Position numbers and translations under genes: made by a program. A stretch of 63,427 bases of DNA from assembly GCA_021604725.1 (NCBI GenBank), contig BQJN01000007.1, forward strand, positions 1 to 63,427. Direction: 5' to 3'. The DNA comes from Lysobacteraceae bacterium (GTDB taxonomy: Bacteria; Pseudomonadota; Gammaproteobacteria; Xanthomonadales; BQJN01). This document shows, piece by piece, positions 1-8,800 of the stretch (position 1 is its first letter; each line of letters starts with the position of its first letter). The notes under the pieces are model-generated. The model was not told the DNA's origin and ran no database searches. It was given only the letters and a program-made list of their open reading frames with translations.

Positions 1-24
1 GTCGTCAATCTCCGAACCCATTCG

Positions 25-241
25 GCCATGATGCAAAGTGCCCCAAGGCACTCTGCGGCCGGCGAACGACCAGCCATGGATGGCTGGGCTGGGGCTTCAT
101 ACGAAGCTATGGCGTTTCGCCATGGATGGGTGAGGCGGCCATGATGCAGAGTGCCCCAAGGCACTCTGCGGCCGGCGAACGACCAGCCATGGATGGCTGG
201 GCTGGGGCTTCATACGAAGCTATGGCGTTTCGCCATGGATG
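25..241 (+). repeat. Tandem pair of ~104-bp structured intergenic repeats (family A)
   Basis: Two nearly identical units start at about 25 and 138, a period of 113 bp. Each can form successive hairpins: a stem AGTGCC/GGCACT around CCAA, a linker GCCGGCGAACGACC, a stem CCAGCCAT/ATGGCTGG, a short GCTTC/GAAGC stem, and ATGGCG/CGCCAT. No protein-coding signal was seen in them. Related copies with altered but still paired stems lie at 11.8-12.3 kb and 61.7-61.96 kb. The block ends about 65 bp before the PhoB-type promoter. Confidence 0.85.
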
Positions 242-307
242 GCAACACCAACCTTCCCCTACCTCGGTCAAGCCTAGGATCCGCTTCACCCTCGAAATTA
301 CGCGCGA

Positions 308-363
308 TTGTCGCATCGCTGTAATAAAGCTGTCATCCAAACGTAACAAAGCCTTCCTAGACT
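308..363 (+). promoter_or_regulatory. Predicted PhoB-activated promoter (four half-sites) for the TonB2 operon
   Basis: Four 7-mers at 11-bp spacing resemble the Pho box half-site CTGTCAY: TTGTCGC (308-314), CTGTAAT (319-325), CTGTCAT (330-336) and a weak ACGTAAC (341-347). A possible -10, TAGACT (358-363), starts 10 bp after the last half-site, as expected when PhoB replaces -35 recognition. The transcript would start near 370. A palindrome (GGCAAGG/CCTTGCC, 379-393) lies in the leader. The spacing is seen directly; PhoB binding is inferred from the known consensus. Confidence 0.75.
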
Positions 364-427
364 GCTCCGATATCAAAGGGCAAGGCCCTTGCCTTGCCTG
401 TGGACCATTACTTCGGAGCTTACTTTT

Positions 428-1210
428 ATGCGGTTTCCCCGTTCAATCTGCTTGCCTGTCGCCGTTTGCGCCGCGTTGCTGGCCGCTACGTCGGCGTTGG
501 TGGCACAGCCAGCCAACGAAGCTAGCCTTGATCAGCTGGCAGAGGCCCTGGTGCAGTTGCGAGCTGAAGTAGAAAGCCTGGATCAGGAGCTGGATATTCT
601 CAGCCAGGAGCACCGGCATGAGATGACCTCGCTGGCGGCCCAGAAGACTGACCTGGAAGCAAACCGCAATCGACTGCGTTTGAGTCTGGCGCAGCAACAA
701 AGTGCCCTCGAAGACAATCGCCGGCGTGCCGAGGCGGCCGGAATGACAAGCTCACAGCTTACGCCGCTGTTGCTCAGTGCCGTTGAGGACCTGGATCAGA
801 TGGTCGCTACTTCTCTCCCGTTCAAGCGCGAGGCACGGCGCATGGAACTGGCTGACATTCGTCAACAGATTCAGTCTGGAGTGATCGACTCGCATCGCAT
901 GGTCAATCGATTGTGGGCCTTTGTCGAAGATGAGATTCGCCTGAGCCGTGAGAACGGCATTTACAGTCAAACCATTGAGCTCAACGGCGAGCAGGTCCTG
1001 GCCGATGTCGCCAAGCTGGGTTCGGTCATGCTGTTCTTCCAGACCGATGATCAACGCGTTGGGCTCGCCGAAAAATCTGCGACGGGCGCCTGGTCGTTCA
1101 GTGCGGTGGATGCCACTGATGGTGCGCAGGCTATCGCTGGCCTGTTCGACTCACTACGCAAACAAATTCGCCAGGGCTACTTCCAGTTGCCTAATGCGCT
1201 GCCTCGATAG
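428..1210 (+). CDS. DUF3450 domain periplasmic coiled-coil protein, first gene of the TonB2-type operon
   Basis: A 260-aa exported protein. ATG 428 was chosen over the in-frame upstream start at 389 because GGAG lies 9 bp before it and a signal peptide follows directly (MRFPRSICLPVAVCAALLA, cleavage near AQPA). The mature N-terminal half is a long heptad-rich coiled coil (about residues 30-115), followed by a compact domain rich in charged residues. This matches DUF3450 proteins, which recur immediately upstream of TtpC/ExbB/ExbD/TonB genes. The family's biochemical role is not established; a periplasmic scaffold that assists the TonB complex is an inference. It is transcribed first from the PhoB-type promoter at 308-363, with 19 bp to the next gene. 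Confidence 0.85.
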   Translation: MRFPRSICLPVAVCAALLAATSALVAQPANEASLDQLAEALVQLRAEVESLDQELDILSQEHRHEMTSLAAQKTDLEANRNRLRLSLAQQQSALEDNRRRAEAAGMTSSQLTPLLLSAVEDLDQMVATSLPFKREARRMELADIRQQIQSGVIDSHRMVNRLWAFVEDEIRLSRENGIYSQTIELNGEQVLADVAKLGSVMLFFQTDDQRVGLAEKSATGAWSFSAVDATDGAQAIAGLFDSLRKQIRQGYFQLPNALPR

Positions 1211-1229
1211 AAGACAGGGGATCAGAACT

Positions 1230-2651
1230 ATGAAACTCATACCAATCGCGGCAGCCCTGATTCTTTCTGGGGCATCGAGCTTTGCGCAGGAAGCTGGCGA
1301 GGCTTCATCGACACCGGCTGCGGCAACAGCAGCGCAAACTGCGGCTCAGTCGGCGCAGGAGCAGGCACGTTCTCTGGATGCGGCTTATCGCAAAGAGTAC
1401 GCCTTTCTTGAAGCCGAACGGCGCAGCCTGCAGCAAAGGCTGGACAGTGCGCGTCAGTCATTCGCCGCGGCCGAGCAGGCTGCTCGCAATGAGCTGAACA
1501 CCATCGAGGCCGAAGTGGTCGAACTGACCATGGAAGGCGACCGCGTTGCCGAGTGGGTATTGGAGTCGGAGCGACAGATTGACCTGAATGCTGATGCCGC
1601 AGACGTGTTGGAGGCCACCTTCACGCAGGCCGCAACTACGCTGCAGGATCACGGGATTGATCGACTTGAAACCAACGAATATCGCGATCAAAGCGACGCC
1701 GATCGCATTGCCGAGCTGTTTGCTCTTGGTCGCCAGGTCGCCGAGAAGCTCAGTTCGGTCCGCACGGAACAGGGGGCTTTTTTCCTGGCGGATGGCACCG
1801 AGGTCGAGGGCGAGATTCTGCGCGTTGGTAACGTCGCAGCCTACGGCAGGTCGAATCGTGGTGGCGGGATCCTCGCTCCCGCCGGTGGTGGCCGTTTCAA
1901 AATATGGCCGACAGCCGAAAGCAGTACGGCCGATGCGCTATTTGCTGGCAGCAAACCGGCCATGGTCGACATGTTCTTGTTCGAGTCGCTAGCCAACGCG
2001 GTAGAGCGCCCAAAAGAAAAGACCATTACCTCCATCATTGAAAGTGGTGGTGCCATTGGCTATGTCATTGTTGCCTTGGGTCTGGTCGCCTTGTTGCTGG
2101 TGATTTTGCGAGCAATATTCCTGCGCCGCGCCAGCTCAGCCACTGAAAGCCTGTCGACCGAAGTTTGTGCCCAAGTGCAACGTGGAGACGTGCCCGCGGC
2201 CATTGAGATCTGCAAGAAGCACCCTGGTGCAACGGCTCGCGTGTTGGCTGCAGCATTGCGCAATCTCGATCGCGATCGCGAGCACATCGAGGACATTGTT
2301 TCCGAGGCCATCCTGCATGAGCAGGCTCATCTGAACCGCTTCGGCGCGTTCATCCTGGTCCTGGCCGCCGTAGCACCGTTGTTGGGATTGCTCGGCACCG
2401 TGACCGGCATGATCTCAACCTTCGATTTGATCACTGAATTCGGTACCGGCGATCCCAAGCTGCTGGCTGGTGGTATCGCCATCGCTCTGGTCACGACCGA
2501 GCTGGGCCTGATTGTCGCTATTCCGACGTTGTTGATCGGTAATCTGCTGTCCGGCTGGGCCGAATCGATTCAAACCAACATGGAAAAGAGTGCCCTGCGC
2601 CTGATCAACATTGACCAGGATCGACGTATCACCATGCGAGCTGCAGCGTAG
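1230..2651 (+). CDS. ttpC: TtpC-like long MotA/TolQ/ExbB proton-channel protein of a TonB2 system
   Basis: A 473-aa inner-membrane protein. The start at 1230 has AGGGG 9 bp upstream and begins a signal peptide (MKLIPIAAALILSGASSFAQ). Residues about 30-270 form a periplasmic, coiled-coil-rich extension. A first membrane helix follows near 275-300, then a cytoplasmic loop and the conserved MotA/TolQ/ExbB core with the APLLGLLGTVTGMISTF and GIAIALVTTELGLIVAIP helices. This long architecture next to a normal ExbB is the hallmark of TtpC in Vibrio TonB2 systems, where it is needed for TonB2-driven uptake. It should couple the proton motive force to TonB with the ExbB and ExbD encoded next. The reading frame extends upstream of 1230 but overlaps the preceding gene. 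Confidence 0.88.
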   Translation: MKLIPIAAALILSGASSFAQEAGEASSTPAAATAAQTAAQSAQEQARSLDAAYRKEYAFLEAERRSLQQRLDSARQSFAAAEQAARNELNTIEAEVVELTMEGDRVAEWVLESERQIDLNADAADVLEATFTQAATTLQDHGIDRLETNEYRDQSDADRIAELFALGRQVAEKLSSVRTEQGAFFLADGTEVEGEILRVGNVAAYGRSNRGGGILAPAGGGRFKIWPTAESSTADALFAGSKPAMVDMFLFESLANAVERPKEKTITSIIESGGAIGYVIVALGLVALLLVILRAIFLRRASSATESLSTEVCAQVQRGDVPAAIEICKKHPGATARVLAAALRNLDRDREHIEDIVSEAILHEQAHLNRFGAFILVLAAVAPLLGLLGTVTGMISTFDLITEFGTGDPKLLAGGIAIALVTTELGLIVAIPTLLIGNLLSGWAESIQTNMEKSALRLINIDQDRRITMRAAA

Positions 2652-2659
2652 ACCGCACC

Positions 2660-3262
2660 ATGAGCGCGTTTTTTCATGAGTTGATTGACTACTTCGAAGT
2701 CGGTGGCTACTTGATGCCGCCGCTGGTGTTGTCAGCGATTCTACTGTGGTACGCCATTGGCTATCGCTGGGCTGTGCTCAAGCGTGGCAACCGACGCAGC
2801 GTACGGGTGCTAATTGACCGTGCCCGTGAAGGTGCGTTGGCCGAGACCAAGGGCATCATCGACTCGGCCGTGGTAACGGGTTTGAAGATTGCCCGTCGCT
2901 CGCCACCACATCTTCGTCGCTACCTTGACGACGCGTTTTCAGACTACGAACGAGACCTAAAACAGTTTCGCATCTTGATCTCAGCCATTGTCGCTGTCGC
3001 TCCTTTGATGGGGCTGCTAGGCACCGTGGTCGGCATGATCGAAACCTTCGAGTCACTCGGTGAGATGTCCTTGTTCTCGCAGTCGGGTGGCATCGCTGGG
3101 GGCATTTCCCAAGCTCTGTTTACCACGCAAATGGGCTTGGCCATCGCTATCCCCGGTTTGATCGTCCGTGGCGTCCTGGACAAGAAACAGGCTCGCATCG
3201 AAATGGAGTTGGCGCAGATCAAGGATGTGCTAAGCGCCGAACCCAAAGCAAAGAGTTCGTAG
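2660..3262 (+). CDS. exbB: ExbB, TonB-system proton channel subunit
   Basis: A 200-aa MotA/TolQ/ExbB family protein of standard length. It has a first transmembrane helix near residues 17-35, a cytoplasmic loop, and two long conserved helices containing APLMGLLGTVVGMIETF and ALFTTQMGLAIAIPGL, which line the proton pore with ExbD. It starts 8 bp after ttpC. It would form the pentameric inner-membrane motor that uses proton flow to energise TonB. Expression should follow the upstream PhoB-type promoter. Unusually, 247 bp separate it from exbD. Confidence 0.92.
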   Translation: MSAFFHELIDYFEVGGYLMPPLVLSAILLWYAIGYRWAVLKRGNRRSVRVLIDRAREGALAETKGIIDSAVVTGLKIARRSPPHLRRYLDDAFSDYERDLKQFRILISAIVAVAPLMGLLGTVVGMIETFESLGEMSLFSQSGGIAGGISQALFTTQMGLAIAIPGLIVRGVLDKKQARIEMELAQIKDVLSAEPKAKSS

Positions 3263-3509
3263 CCTGAATAATTATGAACGCCGCTCATAGCATGCAAAAC
3301 CGATACAAAACCAATCGCTTGGAGAATTCGCCTAGCGAACACTCTGGCTCCCTGCTTCGCTTCCGGGTTCTCGCCCAAGCTGACGGCGGATTTTGCCCGA
3401 TCTCGCTTAAGCCATTGAATAACATGGCTTTGCGCGAGCATCGAACAGAATCCACTCGTCAGCTCGACCGAGCACCTCGGACCTTCATGAAAAATTCAGG
3501 CTAAAAATC
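3263..3509 (+). other. Unexplained 247-bp spacer between exbB and exbD with a doubtful 76-aa ORF
   Basis: ExbB and ExbD genes are normally almost adjacent, but here 247 bp intervene. One plus-strand ORF spans 3274-3504 (76 aa). It has no membrane segment, signal peptide or recognised motif, its amino-acid composition looks unlike its neighbours', and I see no convincing ribosome-binding site. An inverted repeat, AAGCCAT/ATGGCTT, lies near 3408-3431 without a following T-run. It could be the scar of an inserted repeat or an internal control region. Confidence 0.35.
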
Positions 3510-3923
3510 ATGCTGCGCTACCGAGAAAAGAAAGACAACACGGCTGGAATTGATATTTCGCCGCTGATCGACATGGTCTTCATCCTGCTGATTTTTTTCA
3601 TGGTGTCGACCACCTTCGTCAAGGACATGAAGATCGATATTGAGCGACCGCAAGCATCGACCGCCAATATCGCCTCAACCAAGGCAGTTCGGCTGTACAT
3701 CGACCAGGGCGGCAACACCTTTCTCGACGGACAACCGATTCGCGTCTGGGTGATTCAGAGTCGGCTGCGTGACCTGCTCAAGAGCAGCACCAACAAATCG
3801 GTTTTGATCGTCACCGATGACCTGGTGCCTTCAGGTCGCTTGGTCGAGGTCGTGGACCAGGCCCGATTGGCCGGTGCCCAGGATATTGGTGTGGCGACCG
3901 TGGCGGAAGCCGGTGCCGGTTGA
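3510..3923 (+). CDS. exbD: ExbD/TolR family protein
   Basis: A 137-aa protein with a short cytoplasmic N-terminus, one transmembrane helix (about 17-37) carrying the essential acidic residue in SPLIDMVFILLIFF (Asp21, equivalent to the proton-carrying Asp of ExbD), and a periplasmic ExbD/TolR domain ending near residue 130. It pairs with ExbB to drive TonB. It is co-directional with exbB and tonB. Length and motifs are standard. Confidence 0.92.
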   Translation: MLRYREKKDNTAGIDISPLIDMVFILLIFFMVSTTFVKDMKIDIERPQASTANIASTKAVRLYIDQGGNTFLDGQPIRVWVIQSRLRDLLKSSTNKSVLIVTDDLVPSGRLVEVVDQARLAGAQDIGVATVAEAGAG

Positions 3924-3965
3924 CGACAACGCAATGAATGAACAAGTAATGCGGAGGAAATGATC

Positions 3966-4601
3966 ATGAACAAGACAATTCGAAAGCACACTGCGGCCAT
4001 TGGGTCGATGTTGGCTGGTTCCATGCTGGTCTTCGGTACGGTGGTCATGATCAACCGTTTTGCCGACGGTCCTGATGCCAGCGAGGCGATTCGCGCTGCG
4101 GCCATTGATTTCCAGAAAAAGGAAGCCAAGCCACCAGCCAAAAAGGTTGAAAAGAAGGAACAGCCTCCGAAACGGACGCGGTCTCGGACGGCACCTACGC
4201 CGCTGACCGGTTTGTCGACCGGCTTGTCTGGTATCGATCTGGGACTGCCAGCGTTTGACACCGACCTGGGCGGACTGAGTGGTGACTTGCTGGGCGATGT
4301 CGGCGATGTGGTGATGAGCGACGATAGTGTGGATGTGCCGCCGCAACCGACACAGCAGGGCCCGATGCAGTACCCGGTCCGTGCCAAAGCCAAAGGGGTT
4401 GAAGGCTATGTGGTCCTGACCTTGTTGATCGGTCCGACGGGTGAGGTCGAGAAGGTTAAAGTGTTGGAAGCACAACCCCCGGGCGTATTTGACGAAGTGG
4501 CCTCAACCGGTGTTCGCAACTGGAAGTTCGAGCCAGCCATGTACCAGGGCGAAAGTGTTCGCGTCTGGGCCAAGCAAAAAGTTCGCTTCGATCTTGGTTG
4601 A
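3966..4601 (+). CDS. tonB: TonB family energy transducer
   Basis: A 211-aa protein. ATG 3966 is preferred to ATG 3960 because GGAGG (3953-3957) lies 8 bp before it. Domains: a short N-terminus, a membrane anchor (about 10-28, IGSMLAGSMLVFGTVVM), a lysine/proline-rich periplasmic stretch (about 50-75, PPAKKVEKKEQPPKR), a Gly/Leu/Asp-rich linker, and a C-terminal TonB domain (about 130-211) with YPVRAKAKGVEGYVVL and VRNWKFEPA. It is short, like TonB2 proteins. It spans the periplasm to contact the TonB box of outer-membrane receptors, probably the receptor encoded 1.2 kb downstream. A terminator follows at 4649-4671. Confidence 0.92.
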   Translation: MNKTIRKHTAAIGSMLAGSMLVFGTVVMINRFADGPDASEAIRAAAIDFQKKEAKPPAKKVEKKEQPPKRTRSRTAPTPLTGLSTGLSGIDLGLPAFDTDLGGLSGDLLGDVGDVVMSDDSVDVPPQPTQQGPMQYPVRAKAKGVEGYVVLTLLIGPTGEVEKVKVLEAQPPGVFDEVASTGVRNWKFEPAMYQGESVRVWAKQKVRFDLG

Positions 4602-4648
4602 GCCCGCTCTAGCGCGCATTCAACGACATTCAAATTTATCTAGTTTTT

Positions 4649-4671
4649 AAGGGGGTGAGCCGCCCCCTTTT
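4649..4671 (+). terminator. Rho-independent terminator after tonB
   Basis: An AAGGGGG/CCCCCTT stem with a 7-nt loop is followed by T residues. It may partly end transcription before the TPR and receptor genes, giving graded expression in one cluster, or those genes may have their own promoter. I saw no clear Pho box in 4672-4728. Confidence 0.75.
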
Positions 4672-4728
4672 CATTGCAGGTGGAAGGCCTGGCAGTCCGC
4701 ACTGCCCCTTCGTCTGACGGAGCAACAC

Positions 4729-5874
4729 ATGAAAGCGCTCAAACTCGTACTGCTTGCCCTGATGGTTGGGTGCAGCCCAGTCACTCTAGGAGCCGACGAC
4801 GATGAGATCGACTATCTCGAGTTGGCGGTCGTGCTGGTTCGCGACGGCAACTACGATCGTGGTCTGGATGCATTGAGCCGTGTTGACGCAGCGGCCGAAG
4901 ACACCGATGTGATTCAGTATCACACCGTCTACGGACTGATCTATCTAAACCAGAACCAGTTACAGAAGGCCATTTACTCGTTCGATCAAGCTGTAGCCGC
5001 CGGTCAAACTGAGCCGGTAATTCACCTCTATCTGGCCCAATCCCACTTTGGCCTGGAGAACTATGAGGCGGCTATTGTCGAGCTGAACAAAGCTGGCGAG
5101 GCTGCCGACCGTCTACCGTCGGCGCACCTGATGCGCGCCCATGCCCACTGGTTGCTCGGCGAACGTGAGTCGACCTGGCAGGTATTGGCCGACGCCAGCC
5201 GCCGCTTCCCTGCTCGCACCGTGTTTTTGAGGCGCGAGGTGTTCTATTTGATCGAGTTGGGTTTATTCCAGCAGGCAGGAGAACGAGGCCGCCTCTATCT
5301 GTCGAAAAGTGAGGGTACGGAAGACGATTACGTCAGTATCGGCAATGCCTTGCGACTCGGCGGCGAGTTTGCTGAGGCGTTGCGTTTTCTTGAGGCGGCG
5401 CATTTGAAATTTCCGGCCAGTACGCGCGTAAGCAAAGTGTTGGCTCAAACCTATCTGGACATGGGCTCTGATCTCAGTGCAGGCGGCCTGCTGTATGAAG
5501 CGTCACTGATCGATCCGACTCTGGTCGGTGAGGCCGCTGAGGTATTCCGGCGCGCCGGCAAACTGCATCGCGCACTGATGCTAAACGCACGAATTACCGA
5601 TCAGGCCGTCAAATTGAAACAACGCCTTGCCATCCTGTTGGAAATGGATGAGCACGACAAGGTGGTTGCCATGGTACCGGCGATGCAAAGGGCCGGCGTC
5701 ATTGAGGCCGAGGATGTCGCCTATGCGCTGGCTTTTGCCTACTTCAAGCTCGGTGAATTCGATCAATCGGAAGCCTACCTGTCACGTCTGACACGGCCCG
5801 ACCTTTTCAACAAGTCCATCGAACTTCGCAGAGCGATGGATGATTGCGCGCAGGAGCGTTGGAAATGCGGTTGA
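4729..5874 (+). CDS. Exported TPR-repeat protein of the TonB2 cluster
   Basis: A 381-aa protein with a hydrophobic signal (MKALKLVLLALMVGCSP). The MVGC motif is a weak lipobox, so it may be a lipoprotein. The rest is helical tetratricopeptide-like repeats, for example LIYLNQNQLQKAIYSFDQAV and AFAYFKLGEFDQSEAYLSRL near the C-terminus. TPR proteins commonly follow DUF3450-TtpC-ExbB-ExbD-TonB2 genes and probably scaffold the TonB complex in the periplasm. The 3' end overlaps the receptor gene by 10 bp, so the two are translationally linked. Confidence 0.8.
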   Translation: MKALKLVLLALMVGCSPVTLGADDDEIDYLELAVVLVRDGNYDRGLDALSRVDAAAEDTDVIQYHTVYGLIYLNQNQLQKAIYSFDQAVAAGQTEPVIHLYLAQSHFGLENYEAAIVELNKAGEAADRLPSAHLMRAHAHWLLGERESTWQVLADASRRFPARTVFLRREVFYLIELGLFQQAGERGRLYLSKSEGTEDDYVSIGNALRLGGEFAEALRFLEAAHLKFPASTRVSKVLAQTYLDMGSDLSAGGLLYEASLIDPTLVGEAAEVFRRAGKLHRALMLNARITDQAVKLKQRLAILLEMDEHDKVVAMVPAMQRAGVIEAEDVAYALAFAYFKLGEFDQSEAYLSRLTRPDLFNKSIELRRAMDDCAQERWKCG

Positions 5875-8800
5875 TCACGGCAGTCTTGTTGCTGGGGCTG
5901 AGCCTGACGCTCCCAGACAGTGCATCATTGGCGCAGGACCAGCCTGATCCGGTTGAGTTGTCAGTCGTGGTACTGGATGAGGGGGCACCGGTATTTGGTG
6001 CCGTCATCGATGTCGATGGTTTCGGCCGAACTCCAACCAATCGATTTGGGGCGGCACTAATCAAGTTTCCGGCCAATCCAGAGATGGGCCAAACCTTGTC
6101 AATCTTTAGATCTGGCCTGGATATGGCTGGCGACACGCCGACCCCGGCTGCTGTTGCGCGCCTGGCGACAACCCAGCCCGGAGAACAGTTGCAGATCATT
6201 GTTGCCTTGGGCGAAGGTCTGGATCCGATCATCGATATCGAGAGCAGCGTCTCTGATGCATCGAGTAGCACCGGCTTGCAAGTGACGCAGACGCTGGCCA
6301 ATCCAGGGCGTCTGCTTGGAGTGGTCGTTTCGACCGAGACCCGCGAGCCGGTGGCTGGGGCCAGGGTGTTTGTCAGTGGCAATGCCATTGACATACGTAC
6401 CGACCAGCAGGGGCAATTTGCGGTAGACCTCAACACTGGTACCTATTCTCTGTCGGTGTTGCATGCAGAACATTCGACGCAGACCGTGCACAATATTGAG
6501 GTTACCTCAGAGCAGGACTCGACCGTCGAGATCGAACTGACCCCGGCCGGGCTGGAGCTTCCTGAATTCGTTGTACTTGAACCTTACATCGAAGGCAGTC
6601 TCGCCTCACTGGTGGATGAGCGGCGTGGCTCGACAGCGGTGACCGATGTATTGGGCGCGGAACAGATTTCCAAGGCAGGCGACTCTGATGCGGCCAGTGC
6701 ACTGAAGCGGGTCACCGGCCTGACCCTGGTCGACGGCAAGTTTATCTATGTGCGCGGTCTGGGTGAGCGCTATTCGTCGACGCTGGTCAACGGTGCTGCC
6801 GTGCCCAGTCCTGATCCTACGCGCCGTGTTATTCCGCTTGATCTGTTCCCAACTGATGTGCTCGAAGCGATCATTGTGCAAAAGACTTTTTCGCCATCCA
6901 TGCCGGGGGAGTTTGGGGGTGGCACAGTGCAGCTGCGGACCCGAGGCATTCCTGATGGCTTTTTGTTCAAGCTGGGCGGCTCGCTAGGCTACACCGACGG
7001 CACCACTGGAGAGCGCGGTCTTCGCTATCAGGGTGGCGACCGTGATCGTTGGGGCTTTGATGACGGTAGCCGAGCGATGCCGGCGTCGATGCAACAAGCG
7101 CTGGGGGATGGTACCTTCCTGAAGCCAGAAAATCCGTTCCTGCCCGGTGAGGGCTTTTCAGCAGAACAAATCGAGCAATTTGGTGAAGACCTTTCGGGTG
7201 TTTTCGACATTACGTCCGAACGATTGCCCGTCGATTTTGGGTCTGCAATGTCATTGGGCAATCGCTTCGATTTTGACAATGATGTGTCCGTTGGTTTTCT
7301 GACCTCGGTTCGCTATGACCAGTCCTGGGACAATCGCTTTGAAATTCGCCGCCAATACCGCGCCTCGGACGACGGCCTGGTCTTGTTCAAGGATTTCGAG
7401 GTGCAGCGAACCTTGCGCAATATCGAGCTTTCCGGCTTCTTCAATCTCGGTGTGGAGTTTGGTGACGATCACTCATTGTTGGCCACCACCCTATACACCC
7501 GTTTGACTGAAGATGAAGCCCGCATCACCGAAGGCTTCGACGGCAATGTCACCTCGCGCTTTAACAAGTTGCAATGGACCGAAAATGAGTTGTTCGGTCA
7601 ACAGTTGCTGGGCAAGCATGTGTTTGAACCGCTTGGAGGTTTGCGGCTTGACTGGCTGTACACCACCGCCGATGCAACGCTGGACGAACCGATGACCAGA
7701 GAGTATCGCTACGATGACTTTGGCGACGATGGTTCATTCCAGTTTTCGCTGGCGGCCGACAACAACGTGATTCGCTTTAGCGAACTAGAGGACAATTCCG
7801 ACTCGTTCAATCTGGACCTGGGGTTGCCGATCGAAATCGGCGACAACGTGTTGATGGATGTCACAACCGGTGGCGTCTACCTGGACCGAGACCGGCAATC
7901 GAGCATTCGTCGATTCAAGTACAACGCGACCGGGCCTGATGCCAGGAACCCAGACGTACTGGCGTTGCCGTCACTGGAAGAGATTCTGACTCCGGATCGG
8001 ATCGGTCGTAACGGCTTTGTATTGAGTGAGGTGACGCGGGCCACAGATGCCTATTTCGCTCGGCAAAAGCTGGAAGCGGCTTACGCCAATATCGATTTGA
8101 CACTGTGGGAGACGATACGTTTGTCCGCAGGGGCGCGAAATGAAAGAAACCTCTTGTCCAGCACGACTTTTGCAGTCGGTCAGCCGGATGCGCCACCGGT
8201 AGTGTCGACACTGGACGAAGACGACATCCTGCCGGCGGCGGGAATCACCTGGTTTGCTACAGACGATAGCCAATTGCGTTTCGCCTATTCGGAAACACTG
8301 TCAAGACCTGAGTTTCGCGAACTGTCGCCGGCGGCCTACACCGACCCTGTTCTGGATGCTGAGGTGGTCGGTAATCCGGAGCTGATCACCGCCAACATCA
8401 CCAACTACGACCTGCGTTGGGAGACCTACTTCTCGCCAACCGAAAGCGTTTCGGTGGCCTTGTTTTACAAGCAGTTCACCAACCCGATCGAGGTGATTCG
8501 TCTGCCAGGCTCCGGCGTGTTGACGCTGGACAACGCCCTGGGCGCAGAGAACTATGGGATCGAGGCCGAGGTTTACAAGGAATTGGGCTTCCTGGCGCCC
8601 TGGCTGGATTACTTTTACACCTCAGCAAACGTCGCCTGGATTGAGTCAGAGATCGAATTGACCAATGAACAGGCCGCTTCACTGACGTCGCAAACCCGAG
8701 CGCTGCAAGGGCAGTCCCCGTACGTCGTCAACTTTCAGTTCGGCTATGACAACGACGACAAAGGCAGGGAAGCGACGCTGTTGTTCAACCTGTTTGGTGA

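Noticed and set aside
25..241. CRISPR array
   Set aside because: Only two units with a 113-bp period and internal hairpins; no short repeats with unique spacers and no cas genes.
379..393. GGCAAGG/CCTTGCC palindrome in the leader as a riboswitch or attenuator
   Set aside because: A lone short palindrome without a T-run or a conserved aptamer; could be chance.
2944..3441. 165-aa minus-strand ORF opposite exbB and the following spacer
   Set aside because: Most of it is antisense to the conserved ExbB coding sequence, and the protein shows no domain.
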